Virus record (IMG/VR): IMGVR_UViG_3300037840_000333
Span: 1-64,000 of that record
Reading direction: 5' to 3' (one strand)
Source: a virus
DNA: 64,000 nucleotides
Within the stretch, counting starts at the first letter, position 1. Every line of letters starts with the position of its first letter. A program made the position numbers and the translations under genes. Of this stretch, positions 28,395 to 38,685 are shown in pieces. The notes beneath the pieces were generated by a model. The model saw nothing but the letters and a program-made list of their open reading frames with translations. It had not been told where the DNA came from and made no database searches.

Positions 28395-29060
28395 TCACGG
28401 GTGCCCATGGACGAGGATGTTGACGACGACGGTGGCGGCCACGCTGAGGAGGGCGACGCCGATGGCGATCCAGCTATTGGCCTGGGCTCGCCGGCCGGAC
28501 ACCTGCAGGTCCTCCTGGCGCTCGATGTAGCGGTCGAACTGCTCGTTCGTGACTCGATTGGCAAGAGCGACGACCATGGGTTGAACCTCCCGGCTTCGGC
28601 TCTCCCTCTCAGCGTAGATCCGCGAACCCAGGTCCTCTCGCATCTGGCCCAGCCGCACGTCGAAGTCGGACAGGCGGGACTCCACGACCTCCCGGCTCGG
28701 GAAGGTGGACATCTGCTGGCCCAGGAGCTCCCGGTAGCGGGCCTGCTCGGCGTTCGTGGCGTCTTGCTGGTGTTCGGCCTTGTCAACCGCCTTGGTCGAG
28801 GCATCGAGGGCGGCCTGCAGCCGGGTGATGGCGGCCTCGGTGGCGTCGCGTAGCTGCTCGGCGAGGGCCTGGAAGCGAATGTCGGCCTCCGCCCGGGGCA
28901 AGAACAGGTTGTTGTTATCGCTGAGCGCCTGGCGGATCTCATTGAGGGCGTCGAGGCGCTTCTCGTTGGCGGCCAGGGCCGCCGCCACCCGCTCGTCATT
29001 GTCCGCAAACCGCTGGTGAAAGTGGTCGAAGAGTGTCTCAGGTGTCCATCCCTTGGCCAT
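28395..29060 (-). CDS. Long coiled-coil protein with C-terminal membrane anchor, 221 aa
   Basis: ATG 29060 is chosen for its GAAGGG ribosome binding site. Residues 10-190 are helical with heptads (RLQAALDASTKAVDKAEHQQ), and residues about 196-215 (WIAIGVALLSVAATVVVNIL) form a transmembrane segment. It follows the tail genes directly. A spanin-like, holin-associated or tail-tip membrane role are all possible. Confidence 0.6.
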   Translation of the reverse strand: MAKGWTPETLFDHFHQRFADNDERVAAALAANEKRLDALNEIRQALSDNNNLFLPRAEADIRFQALAEQLRDATEAAITRLQAALDASTKAVDKAEHQQDATNAEQARYRELLGQQMSTFPSREVVESRLSDFDVRLGQMREDLGSRIYAERESRSREVQPMVVALANRVTNEQFDRYIERQEDLQVSGRRAQANSWIAIGVALLSVAATVVVNILVHGHP

Positions 29061-29114
29061 GGTCGATACCCTTCTCGTCACGGAGCGTAGCCGTTCATTC
29101 CGAGGGGCCGGTGG

Positions 29115-29732
29115 TTAGGGGTCCGTGCTGAAGGTCAGGCCGTCGAGCGCCACGCCGCTCGGGCTGCCGGTGTAGGTCGGGGTCACGACGCCGGTCGAGG
29201 CGATCAGCAACAGGGCGCCGACCGGCGAGGCGAAGGACGTGAACCCGGCCGTGTTCAGCACCGCCGTGGCCGGTGGCCGGGCGCCGACGGGGAGCGTGAA
29301 GGCGGTCGCGGCGTTCGTCCCGGCGGTCATCGCCCCTCGCATCCACACCCGGTTGGCCTGCCGTCGGTAGGCGGGGGTGATCGTGCCTCCGCCGAGGTCG
29401 GCCCAGCCGTTGCTGTAGCCGAGCCCGGCGATGGACTGCCAGCCGGTGTCGTCGCCGACCGCGCCGATGATCCACAGGTCGGTGCCGACGCCGGCCGCCA
29501 CCACCACGTCACCCACCCGGGGCGTATACGAGGTCTCGCACTGGATCCCGTTCAAGATCGACGTGGCACTGCCCTCGGGCTGCAGGCTCACCGTGATCGG
29601 GTTGGTGGGCGCTATGCCCGTCACGACGCCCCAAATGGCTCGCAGCACGTGCTCCTGGCGGAGCTGCTGGCTGATCGTCTTGCGGACCACGGCCGCGCCG
29701 CCGGCCGCTTCCTTCCCGCTCGGGGCGCTCAC
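29115..29732 (-). CDS. Minor tail protein, 205 aa
   Basis: GTG 29732 overlaps the previous stop as GTGA. The first half (VTVSLQPEGSATSILNGIQ then PRVGDVVVAAGVGTDLWIIG) resembles small OB-fold baseplate or tail-tip proteins; the second half is a beta-rich Thr/Ala domain. Position after the DUF5047-like tail protein supports a distal-tail role. Confidence 0.6.
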   Translation of the reverse strand: MSAPSGKEAAGGAAVVRKTISQQLRQEHVLRAIWGVVTGIAPTNPITVSLQPEGSATSILNGIQCETSYTPRVGDVVVAAGVGTDLWIIGAVGDDTGWQSIAGLGYSNGWADLGGGTITPAYRRQANRVWMRGAMTAGTNAATAFTLPVGARPPATAVLNTAGFTSFASPVGALLLIASTGVVTPTYTGSPSGVALDGLTFSTDP

Positions 29733-31096
29733 GACACCACCCGGAACGCCTCTAGCGTGCTGAGCGTCGAGACGCCGAGGTCGAGCGTCCCTTTCTGGAT
29801 GATGTACGGCGCCGCCGCCACCTTGGATGGCCCTCGGGTGACGGTCACCACGCAGCCGGCGTCCATGGCCGGGTCTCCGAGGTAGGTGATCTGCATCCCG
29901 TCGAAGGTCCCGAGGGCCGCCGTGCCGAGGGCCTGGGCCATGGCGTCCACCTGGGGCTGGGTGGTGGCGAGGGAGGTCTGCACCACGACCACGGTGGTCG
30001 GGTAGGGCCCGAAGATGTAGCTCGGGCTCGCCGGGTTCACGTCATACCAGTCGCCCCGCAGCGGCGTCGGGATGTTGCTCCCCTGGCTGATGACGATGAT
30101 GTGGTTCGGCACGCCCTTGTTGCTGAGCGTCCGCTGCAGCTCGGTGAAGGTGCAGCTCGGTCCCTCGCTGTAGCTGGCGGTCGGGGCGATGCTGGCCGGG
30201 TCCGCTATCGGCTCGGCGATGAACACGCCGGCCTGGTCGAAGAAGCACTCGTAGCTGGCGGCGAGGGCCGACGAGGCGATCAGGGCGGTCGGGTCGTCGC
30301 CCATGTTGAAGGCGGCCGGTGCCAGCAGGTAGCTGCTCGGGGTGATGCTCATGGGCACGCCGGGCAGCCGGTTCTGCACGATGCCGGCAATGGTCACGTC
30401 GGCCGTCGTCACGATGTAGGCGCCGATCGAGTGGGCCGCCTGGGTGGTCCCGTTGTAGCCCCGGTCGGCCGCGCTCACATAGAGGATCCCGGTGCTCGGG
30501 TCCACGAAGGTCACGAGCATCTGCTCCAAGTCGATGTAGACCACGAACGGGGCGACGCCGGTGATGGGGAAGTACGGCGTCAGGTTCACCGCGCCGCTGC
30601 TCGGGACGCTGGTGCTGTTCTGCATGATCGGCACCGTGCTGTACCCGTCGGTCCATTCGTTCCGGGCGATGGTGGCCATGCGGTCGCTCCCGTCCACGGC
30701 CACCGTCAGGTTGTAAGTGCCTCCGCTGTTGCTGTCGAGGGTCACCGCGTTCTCGATCAGGAACCTCCCCTGGGGCGCCGTCTCCGTCGTGCCGTCCGGG
30801 TAGACGAACCCCTTGTGGACCTCAATCTCCGCTCCGTCGGGGAACAGCAGGTCGGTGCCGGTGTTGGGCACAATGTCGAGCAGCTCGGGCGTCGGTACGA
30901 ACGTGACCTGGCTGGCGGTCCTCCGCACGCTGGCCGTGCTGTCGAAGTTCACCGTCCCCGAGATCACCAGCATCGGGGTGGTGTTGAGCGGGGCGCTGCT
31001 CTTGTAGTTCTCGAACACGTCCACGTAGCTGTAGGGCGTGAAGATATCGGCCGTCAGCGCCGGGCCCCACTTGTCGCTCACCGGCCAGTAGCTCAT
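29729..31096 (-). CDS. Minor tail protein, DUF5047-like, 455 aa
   Basis: ATG 31096 overlaps the upstream stop as TGATG. The N-terminal 120 residues (NFDSTASVRRTASQVTFVPT and KGFVYPDGTTETAPQGRFLI) match a domain found in actinobacteriophage tail proteins (DUF5047). The following region (residues 130-455) is like baseplate hub or gp37-type proteins. It probably forms part of the tail tip that contacts the host. A much longer frame continuing upstream to 33466 is not coding. Confidence 0.7.
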   Translation of the reverse strand: MSYWPVSDKWGPALTADIFTPYSYVDVFENYKSSAPLNTTPMLVISGTVNFDSTASVRRTASQVTFVPTPELLDIVPNTGTDLLFPDGAEIEVHKGFVYPDGTTETAPQGRFLIENAVTLDSNSGGTYNLTVAVDGSDRMATIARNEWTDGYSTVPIMQNSTSVPSSGAVNLTPYFPITGVAPFVVYIDLEQMLVTFVDPSTGILYVSAADRGYNGTTQAAHSIGAYIVTTADVTIAGIVQNRLPGVPMSITPSSYLLAPAAFNMGDDPTALIASSALAASYECFFDQAGVFIAEPIADPASIAPTASYSEGPSCTFTELQRTLSNKGVPNHIIVISQGSNIPTPLRGDWYDVNPASPSYIFGPYPTTVVVVQTSLATTQPQVDAMAQALGTAALGTFDGMQITYLGDPAMDAGCVVTVTRGPSKVAAAPYIIQKGTLDLGVSTLSTLEAFRVVS

Positions 31097-33636
31097 GTCG
31101 GCGGGGTGACCTCGATGTAGTTGAAGGTGATGACGGCGAACTGTGTCGGGGCCGTCATGGTGTTGTAGATCGGGCTCTCGATGGGGTCGGTCTGCGGGTC
31201 GTGGGCGATGTAGGTGGTCACGCCGCTCGGGTCCTGCAGCAGCAGCGTGCCGTCGTACTCGATGAGGTTCCGCAGCATGGCGAGCCCGCCCTGGCCGGTC
31301 AGGCTGCTCACGCGCATGCTGAGGATGCCGGCCCGGCCCTTCACGCCGTCGGTCATCTTCACCGGCCGGTTCCTCCCCAGCGGGTAGTTGACGGTCGCAA
31401 CCTCCTTCGGCTTGAACTGCGGGTCGGCGTTGCCGTGGAAGCCCACGGCGCTGTCGAGCTGGCCCGGGATCTGCAGCCACCACATATCGTGGGCGTCCGT
31501 CATCACCGGGCCCGGGTAGCCCCAGGCCGACAGGTAGGTCAGCCCGTCGTCGGCCAGGGCGCTGATCTGCGCCCGGTAGTAGACCCAGTTTCCGGGGGGC
31601 GGCGAGCGGTCGATCAGCGTGTAGGGCACGGGCGGGTTGGGGATGGGCAGGGCGGTGAGCCCGCTCACGTCGGTCCAGTTGATCCCGTCGGTGGACTGTT
31701 GGACCTCCAAGCTGGCCTCCGCCACGTAGCCGCCCGGGGTCCACGTCGGGCTCGTGGTGGCCTGGAACACGCCCGCCTCGTCTAAGAACGCCTGCACGCC
31801 GCCGAAGCCGGCCGTGGTCGTGAACTCGTAGCCGATGGTGTAGCTGACCGCGTTGGCGGGCACCAGCACGTTGTTCTGGCGGAACACCGTCCAGCTCCCG
31901 ACGACGCCGGTGTGCGATGCGGTCACGAAGCTGGTCGGGCTCCCGGCGGCGTTGTAGAAGATGATGCTCGTGGTGATGGCGGTCGGTCCTCCGGTCGGGA
32001 CGTACCAACCCATCTGCATGCTGATCGGCAGCCCGACGCTCGGGCAGGGGTACTTGTTGGTGATGTCGCTCCCGGTCAGCCCGCTGCTGCTGGCCGAGAT
32101 GGCCATCGAGCTCCCGCCCTCCAAGCTCTGCGCCGTGCCCAGCGCCACGGTGAGGTTGCTGAGGTTGCCGCCCACGCCCCACGTGCCGGTGCTGTTGTTC
32201 AGCCCGGCGTCGTCCTGGTCGAGCAAGTTGTTCACGTTCTGCAGGGAGAGCTGCACCTGGGGGGCGCCCGTGTCGAGGTCGTTGTTGGCGACCACGCTGA
32301 AACTCGGGGGCAGCGGCTCCGCCACGAGGATCGTGAAGGTGCCGGTGCAGGTGCCGAATAGGTCGTTGCTGTCCTCGACGATGATGGTGGCGGTGTAGGT
32401 GCCGTTCGCCAGCGGTCGGATCGTCTTGTACGAGGTCGCCGAGGAATAGATCTGGCCGCTGATGTAGACGTTGCCCTCGCCGGGCAGGCTGAGGACAATG
32501 TCGTGCACGACGGGGGTGGCTCCGCTCGGGCTCACGAAGGACCACCGCAGGGTGGGCTCGGGTATGTCCAGCGTGCCGGTGGGCCCGAGGTAAGTCAGCG
32601 TCATGGCCGGGGCGGTGTGGAACAGGGCGTCGCTGGCGAACGGTCCCTGCAGCCCGGCGCTCGCCTCCTGGGTGGCGAAGCTGTAGTCCCAATCGCCGCT
32701 GTTCACCGGGCCGTGGGTTGCCCCGATGGTCGGGAGCACGAAGAACTCGCCGCCGGGGTTGACCGTGGGCCCGGTCCACGTCACCCACGTCAGGGTGGTG
32801 CTCCACGCGCTCCCGGTCCAGTAGTAGTAGCTCCCGCCGGTCGCCTTCAGCCGCAAGCTGTACGCACTCATCGGCTGGCCGTTCGTCGGGTTGTAAACGG
32901 CGCCGAAGGCGATCTGCTGGGTGGCGTCCCGATACTCGCCGGCGGCCGGGTCGTTGAGGGTCGGGGCGAGCGGGGTGGCGCTGACCTCGTTCAGGGCGAA
33001 CGCCACGTTGGCCCAATAGACCTGCTCGTAGTCGCCGACCGGGGTGTTGAAGTAGTAGGGGCCGGTGGTCGCCAGGGTGGCGCCGACGTAGAGGGAAATC
33101 TGCTGCAGGTAGTCGCTGGCGTCGCCGTAGCCGCCCGAGTCCGTCCCGATCATGGCCATGGCGGTCATCGTGCCGAAGATGTTGGCGAACATATAGCCGG
33201 TGAAGGCCGCGCCGGTGAGGGCGTTGCAGATCAGCTCGGCGGCCGAGGCGCCCATGTTGGCGCCCCTGGTGGCGACGTTTGCCAGCGCGGCCGATACCTG
33301 CACGATGTGGCCGCCAATGTCGCTCTGCAGGGCCGTGACGGAGATAGTCACGTCGAACAGGGTGTTGAACTTGAACGTGAACGTGGCGCCCACGTCGGCC
33401 GGGGCCGCCACCTTGGTCGCCACGAGCACGTTGGCCGGCGAGCCGTCGCCGCCGGTCGGCTGCCACAGCGTCCAGCCCGCCGGGACGGACGTGACGTTGC
33501 TCGGGCCGATGGTCTCGGCGCTGAAGATGGCGGCCACCAGCAGGTCGCCGGCGCTGTAGCCGAGCGGGGTGGCGGTGATCGTGTTGGACGAGGACACCGA
33601 GCCGTTGAAGACGTAGGTAATGGCGGAAATGGTCAT
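31093..33636 (-). CDS. Distal tail / minor tail protein with beta-sandwich domains, 847 aa
   Basis: The start overlaps the tape measure stop. The N-terminus (YSAGDLLVAAIFSAETIGPS) resembles the beta-sandwich units of the 443-aa fibre protein at the right end. Ig-like and carbohydrate-binding-like segments follow. The last 200 residues (DSAVGFHGNADPQFKPKEVA then RPVKMTDGVKGRAGILSMRV) resemble distal tail proteins. It probably caps the tail tube and contributes to receptor binding. Confidence 0.65.
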   Translation of the reverse strand: MTISAITYVFNGSVSSSNTITATPLGYSAGDLLVAAIFSAETIGPSNVTSVPAGWTLWQPTGGDGSPANVLVATKVAAPADVGATFTFKFNTLFDVTISVTALQSDIGGHIVQVSAALANVATRGANMGASAAELICNALTGAAFTGYMFANIFGTMTAMAMIGTDSGGYGDASDYLQQISLYVGATLATTGPYYFNTPVGDYEQVYWANVAFALNEVSATPLAPTLNDPAAGEYRDATQQIAFGAVYNPTNGQPMSAYSLRLKATGGSYYYWTGSAWSTTLTWVTWTGPTVNPGGEFFVLPTIGATHGPVNSGDWDYSFATQEASAGLQGPFASDALFHTAPAMTLTYLGPTGTLDIPEPTLRWSFVSPSGATPVVHDIVLSLPGEGNVYISGQIYSSATSYKTIRPLANGTYTATIIVEDSNDLFGTCTGTFTILVAEPLPPSFSVVANNDLDTGAPQVQLSLQNVNNLLDQDDAGLNNSTGTWGVGGNLSNLTVALGTAQSLEGGSSMAISASSSGLTGSDITNKYPCPSVGLPISMQMGWYVPTGGPTAITTSIIFYNAAGSPTSFVTASHTGVVGSWTVFRQNNVLVPANAVSYTIGYEFTTTAGFGGVQAFLDEAGVFQATTSPTWTPGGYVAEASLEVQQSTDGINWTDVSGLTALPIPNPPVPYTLIDRSPPPGNWVYYRAQISALADDGLTYLSAWGYPGPVMTDAHDMWWLQIPGQLDSAVGFHGNADPQFKPKEVATVNYPLGRNRPVKMTDGVKGRAGILSMRVSSLTGQGGLAMLRNLIEYDGTLLLQDPSGVTTYIAHDPQTDPIESPIYNTMTAPTQFAVITFNYIEVTPPT

Positions 33637-36600
33637 GGCAGCGGCACCATCCTGTTCGGGTTGGCCCCTCGCAACAGCGCGCTCGACAGCTCCGTGATGC
33701 CGCTCCGCACCGCGGCCGTGCTGGCGTCGGCGACGGCCGGGGAGACCGCTCCGTGGTTATGCACCTGGAAGGCGCCCTGCTGTACGTAGATGGTCGTCGC
33801 TCCGCCGGCCGCCTGGGTGGGCGCTCCCGGTGCGGCGAGGGCGGTCGGCAGGGGCGCCTGGGGCTGTAGGGCCGGGGCCGTCACCTGCACGGCGCGCAGG
33901 TCGGCGGCGACGCCGGTGAGGGCGCTCACGGGGAGCTGGGCGCTGGCCTGGATGCCGTTCGCCAGTCCCTCCATCATGTTCTTGCCGATCTCGTGGAAGA
34001 TGGTGCTCGGGCTATGGGTGCCGGCCGCGGCCTTGGCGCTCGTGACCGCGCTGTTCACGATGTTGGTCAGCGTCGTGCTCACCTGGCTCCCCTTGCTGTT
34101 GATCCCGTTGATGAGCCCCTGCACCATCGCCTCGCCGGTGTTGTAGAGGTAGCTGCCCGGGTCGTTCCCGAACACGCTCGTGATGGTCTGGCCCATGGCC
34201 TGCCAGTCCGAGTCCCAATCCGTTTTGAGCTGGCCGATGGCGGTGTCGAGCGGGGTCAGCCCCTGGTCCTTGATGTTCTGGAAGGTCCCGCTCATCGTGG
34301 TCCACACCGAGGACGTGGCCGTGGTGATGTCCTGCCAGTCGTTCCCCCAATCCGTCTTCAGGGTGTCGGTGCTCGTCCGTAACTGGTCCTCGGCGGTGCG
34401 GAGCTGGTTGAAGATCGGGGTCACCGTGCTGTTGAAGGTCTGGACGACGGTCTGCATCTGCAGCCACTCGGTCTGCCAGAAGGAGACAAACGCCTGCAGG
34501 TTCGTGCGGAGCATGTCGAGCCCGAGCGTCTTCGTCTGGTTGAACACGATAAGGAAGTTGGCGCCCGTCGCCAGCAGCACCTTGTTCATGTTGCTCAGGT
34601 TCGTTACCACGTCGCCGGTGTCCTTGACGCTGACGCTCAGCTCGTCGTTCAGCTTGGCGAGGACGGTCTGTGTGGCCGTGCTCTGGATGCCGAATGTCTT
34701 CATCCCGGCGCTGGCGCTGGTGGCGCTGGTCTGGAAATCGCTGAGCCCCTTGTCGCCCAGCTTCAGGCTGGCGTCGAGCAGGACCATCGGGGCATTGCCG
34801 AGGGTGAGGGCGTGGAATAGCTGGGTCATCCCGGTGGCCGCCGTGGTGCTCTCGTGCGATACCGCCAACAGGTCGTCGCCGAGCTGCCGGCCCTTCATGG
34901 CCGCCGTGGTCAAGCTGGTGGCGATCTGCTTCACGTCGGTGTCGAAGCGGGCGACGCTCGTGAGGGTGGTGTCGATCTGATGGCCGAACGCCGCCCAATC
35001 GGCCACGGTCGCCCGAACCTTGGCGCTCCCGGCCTGGACCTCGGTCGCCACCTTTTGGAACGCCGGGGCAATCCGGTTGGCCGCCTGCTCGTCGTCGGTC
35101 AGCGCCTTCACGAGCTGGGTGCCGAGGGCGTTCTCCGCCGCGGTCACCGCACTCCGCATGCTCGCCAGCGCCGTCTCGATGGTCTTCAGGATGCTGGTCA
35201 GCTTGCTCCCGGCGGTGTCGGCCTTGTCGAACGCCTGCACGATCTTCTCCGCCTCGGTGGCGCCCTTGGTGAAGCCGGTGGACGCCTCGGCGATGGCGGT
35301 GCCGAGCTGGCGGGCCACCGGGTCCACGAGCTTCAGCGTCGCCGTGAACGCCTTCAGGGCCGCGTCGTCCCGGGTGATCCCGGCCACCAGCCCGCCGCTC
35401 GACGCCAGGCTGTCGAAGCCGGCCCTGATGGCCGCTATGGCCGCCGTGATCGGTCCGGGCTGCAGGCTGGTCGCCAAGGTGGCTAGGGACTTCAGATCGG
35501 TCTGTAGGCCCGGGGGCAGGCGGACGTTGCCGGCCTTGGCGAGGGCCTGGGCGATTTGCTCGATGGCCTGCACGACTGGCACCACGCCTTGCTGCGCCGT
35601 CCTCCCGGCGCTCGCCAGCTCGATCAGCCCGGTCACGATGGCGTGCAGGGCGTTGCCGACCTTGGTCCCGGCCGCCTCGATCTTTTGCAGCTCGGGCACC
35701 AGTTGCTCCGCCAGCTTCAGCGCCTTCATCTCCTCCTGGGCGAGCTGGGCGTTCTCCTTGATCCCGTTCGCCAGCCCCTTCATGCTGTCGGCGCCGATCT
35801 GATGGAACACGGTGCTCGGGCTGAACACGCCGAGAATGTCCTTCGCCACGCCGACGATCCCGTGGGCGATCTTCTCGACCGCCTTGGCCGGCTCCGCCGC
35901 CATCGACTCGACGCCCTTTACCAGCCCGTTGATGATGTCCTTCCCGACGTTCAGGAGCCACTGGCCTGCTCCCGCTAGGGCGCCGAGGATCTTCTCGGGC
36001 AGGCCGACGAACAGGAACTCGACCACGCCGATCCCGGTGCGGACGGCGTTCTCTAGCTCCTGCACGCCGTCCATAAAGATGTGGAACGCGCCGACGGCCA
36101 CGCTCATCGCCGACTGGACCATCGCCACGAATGCGCCGAATATCGCCTCCGCCGCCTGTATGTCGGCCGAGATGACGCCCTTGGCTATGTCGAGCACGCT
36201 GGTGATGGCGTGCCAGGTGGCTTGCCAGTGGGTGGCGACGAACACGATCCCGGCGAGCCACGGGGCGAAAATGGCGACGATATCGAGGTGGCCCTTGATC
36301 CAGTTCACGGCGTCGCTGACGACGGTCTCCATGATCTGCCAGGTCTCTTTCCAGTGCAGGGCGAGGTAGACGAGGGGCGCAATCGGGCCGAGCAGCAGGA
36401 TGGCGAACTGGCCGAACCCGTGGGTGAGGAAGCCAACGACGTCGTCGAATATGCGCTTGATTTCGCCCCACACGGTGCTCCAGTGGGCGACCAGCTCGTA
36501 GATGGCGATGCCGAGGGCCGCTACCGCCACGACGACGATGCCGATGGTGGCGGCGATGGGCAAGGTGGCGGCGTCGGCCACCGCGGCGCTGGCCGCCTCG

Positions 36601-38681
36601 GCGTCGAAGCTGGCCGCCAACCCGTCGGCCCCGATGGCCGCGGCGGCGTCGCTGGCCGCCATGTCGCCGGCGAGCGCGGCTAGTTCGGCGCTGCTCCCGC
36701 TGGCCTCGGCCTCGGCGATGGCCATCTCTCGGGCTCCGTCGATCACGGCCTGTTGGGCTGCCGCCGTCGCCTCTAGGGCGGCGCTCAGCGCCTCCTGGGG
36801 CGCGACGGCCTCCGTCGTGGCCGCGCTGGTGGCCTCCGTCCCGCCCAGCAGCTTGCTCAGCGAGGCGATGGCCCTGCCGGTGGCGTCCACCATCTTCTGG
36901 CCGGTGTTGACGACGTAGACGGCGATGGCCGCGGCGAGCACGGTGCCGATGGCGGCCGCCACCACGTACAGCACCGGCTTGTGATCCTCGAGGAATGCGA
37001 AAAACTTGCCGAAATCGCCCAGGGCGTCCCGCACGATGGGCAGCAGCTCGGTGCCGAAGCTCGTCGTCATGTTGGTCACCTGGACCTTGATGGCGTCGAA
37101 CTCGTGGCCGAGGGTCTGCTGCTGCACCACCAGCGCGTGGTGGGCCGCGGCGGCGCTCTCGACCGCTTTCTGCGCCTTGTCGTAGGCGGCCGGGCCGGCG
37201 AGGATCGTGTTCAGCAGGGCCTTGTTGGCGGTGGTCCCGATCAGCGTCGAGAGGGTGGCGAGCTGCTGGGCCTGGCTCATCCCTTGCAGCTTCGGTTGGA
37301 GCTGGGCGATCACGCTCCCGAGCCCCACGAACTTGCCCTGGGCGTCCACGACGTGGATGCCGGTGTCGCTCATGGTTTGGTTGGCCTTGGTCATGGCCGC
37401 GTCCGCCGTGGTGAACGCCTTCCAACTGTCGGCCTGGCTCTGCGTCAGTCCCTTCGTGGCCGCCGTCACCTGGGTGGCTGTCAGGTTGCCGGCCTGGTAC
37501 TGGGTCGCCAGTTTCTGCAGGCTCGGGGGCAGCGCGTCGATGGCCGTCTTCATGTCGAGCTGGGCCTGAGCGACGGCCGTGCTCGGCTTCAGCAGCGTGG
37601 TCATGGCCGTGTTGAGGGTCATCAGCCCTCGGCTCCCGGTGACGCCGTGCTCGCCGGCGTCCACCATGAGCGTGCTGAGGTCCTGGATGCTCGGGGCGGT
37701 CACGCCGAGTCGGGCCTTCAGCCGGTCCACCGTTTGGGTCAGGCTGTCGAGCCCGACGTTCGTGATCCGACTGGCGTTGAACAGGGCGATGCTCGTGGTG
37801 CCGGCATCCTTCAGCGGGACCGAGAAGGTCTGCATCACCTGGCTCAGGTCCTTCGTGGTGCTGCTGAGGCTGTTGCCGCTCTCCTCGGCCAGGTCCATGC
37901 TCGTCTTCATAAAGGCGACCGACTGCGTGGTGGTCAGCGCCTTGCCGTTCATCGCCCCGAGCTGGCCGGCCACGCCGCCGAACGCCGACACCATCTCCTG
38001 GGCGCTGTAGATCGTGTCGCTCCCGCTGTGGAGGAACGCCTGGCCGATGTCGTTCGCCGTCTTGATCGGGATGTTCCCCTGGGCCGCCATCTTGGTCACG
38101 GCCGTCTGGAAATCGACCCCCATCTTCAGGGCCGCCGCGCTGAAGGCCACGAACCCGGCCACGCCGGCGATCAGGCTCACCTTGCCGAGGGTGTTGAAGA
38201 ATCCTCCGCTCTCGGCCGCCTTCCCTCCCACGTTGTCGAGGGCATTGCCGGCGCCGCCGGCCGCCTTGGAGAAGTCACCGAACCCGACGCCGGTGAGGGC
38301 GGTCGCCAGCCCGCTGAGCCCTTGCTTGATCTTCCCGGTGAAGCTGGCCCCGGCCGTCTCGCCGGCGCCCTCCATGTCCTTCTCGACGCCCTGTAGGCCC
38401 GGCTGCATCTCATCGCGGACGCCCTTGCCGGCCTCGTCGCCGGCGCCCTTCGTCCCGCTGACGAACTGCTCGTGGCCTCGCTGGCCGCTGGCCCCGAGGT
38501 CCGCGGCGAGCCCGTCCAGCTCGGGGGCGGCTCCGTCCCGCAGGGCCACGCCGGCGTCGGCGCCGGCTAGCTCGGCGTCGGCCGCCAGCCCGTCGAGCCC
38601 TGGCTTCGTGCCGTCCTTCAGGCTGGTCTCAAAGCCACTCTCGTCCGCGAGGATGCGTACCTCGGCCTCACCGACGATCAT
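33633..38681 (-). CDS. Tail tape measure protein, 1682 aa
   Basis: By size and position after the frameshifted chaperone pair this is the tape measure protein. Residues about 190-400 hold a PhageMin_Tail-type core (NDIGQAFLHSGSDTIYSAQE and VDRLKARLGVTAPSIQDLST). Several hydrophobic helices lie at about 570-600 and 700-790. The SPST(V/I)FH(Q/E)IG motif occurs twice, near residues 950 and 1555. Using the known scaling of about 0.15 nm per residue, the tail would be about 250 nm long. It is also likely to take part in DNA ejection. Confidence 0.92.
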   Translation of the reverse strand: MIVGEAEVRILADESGFETSLKDGTKPGLDGLAADAELAGADAGVALRDGAAPELDGLAADLGASGQRGHEQFVSGTKGAGDEAGKGVRDEMQPGLQGVEKDMEGAGETAGASFTGKIKQGLSGLATALTGVGFGDFSKAAGGAGNALDNVGGKAAESGGFFNTLGKVSLIAGVAGFVAFSAAALKMGVDFQTAVTKMAAQGNIPIKTANDIGQAFLHSGSDTIYSAQEMVSAFGGVAGQLGAMNGKALTTTQSVAFMKTSMDLAEESGNSLSSTTKDLSQVMQTFSVPLKDAGTTSIALFNASRITNVGLDSLTQTVDRLKARLGVTAPSIQDLSTLMVDAGEHGVTGSRGLMTLNTAMTTLLKPSTAVAQAQLDMKTAIDALPPSLQKLATQYQAGNLTATQVTAATKGLTQSQADSWKAFTTADAAMTKANQTMSDTGIHVVDAQGKFVGLGSVIAQLQPKLQGMSQAQQLATLSTLIGTTANKALLNTILAGPAAYDKAQKAVESAAAAHHALVVQQQTLGHEFDAIKVQVTNMTTSFGTELLPIVRDALGDFGKFFAFLEDHKPVLYVVAAAIGTVLAAAIAVYVVNTGQKMVDATGRAIASLSKLLGGTEATSAATTEAVAPQEALSAALEATAAAQQAVIDGAREMAIAEAEASGSSAELAALAGDMAASDAAAAIGADGLAASFDAEAASAAVADAATLPIAATIGIVVVAVAALGIAIYELVAHWSTVWGEIKRIFDDVVGFLTHGFGQFAILLLGPIAPLVYLALHWKETWQIMETVVSDAVNWIKGHLDIVAIFAPWLAGIVFVATHWQATWHAITSVLDIAKGVISADIQAAEAIFGAFVAMVQSAMSVAVGAFHIFMDGVQELENAVRTGIGVVEFLFVGLPEKILGALAGAGQWLLNVGKDIINGLVKGVESMAAEPAKAVEKIAHGIVGVAKDILGVFSPSTVFHQIGADSMKGLANGIKENAQLAQEEMKALKLAEQLVPELQKIEAAGTKVGNALHAIVTGLIELASAGRTAQQGVVPVVQAIEQIAQALAKAGNVRLPPGLQTDLKSLATLATSLQPGPITAAIAAIRAGFDSLASSGGLVAGITRDDAALKAFTATLKLVDPVARQLGTAIAEASTGFTKGATEAEKIVQAFDKADTAGSKLTSILKTIETALASMRSAVTAAENALGTQLVKALTDDEQAANRIAPAFQKVATEVQAGSAKVRATVADWAAFGHQIDTTLTSVARFDTDVKQIATSLTTAAMKGRQLGDDLLAVSHESTTAATGMTQLFHALTLGNAPMVLLDASLKLGDKGLSDFQTSATSASAGMKTFGIQSTATQTVLAKLNDELSVSVKDTGDVVTNLSNMNKVLLATGANFLIVFNQTKTLGLDMLRTNLQAFVSFWQTEWLQMQTVVQTFNSTVTPIFNQLRTAEDQLRTSTDTLKTDWGNDWQDITTATSSVWTTMSGTFQNIKDQGLTPLDTAIGQLKTDWDSDWQAMGQTITSVFGNDPGSYLYNTGEAMVQGLINGINSKGSQVSTTLTNIVNSAVTSAKAAAGTHSPSTIFHEIGKNMMEGLANGIQASAQLPVSALTGVAADLRAVQVTAPALQPQAPLPTALAAPGAPTQAAGGATTIYVQQGAFQVHNHGAVSPAVADASTAAVRSGITELSSALLRGANPNRMVPLP

Positions 38682-38685
38682 CGGT

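Noticed and set aside
31097-33466. Upstream 790 codons of the frame that ends at 29729
   Set aside because: The translation is Arg-rich and patternless and lies over the 847-aa tail gene in another frame. The real gene starts at 31096 with a stop-start overlap.
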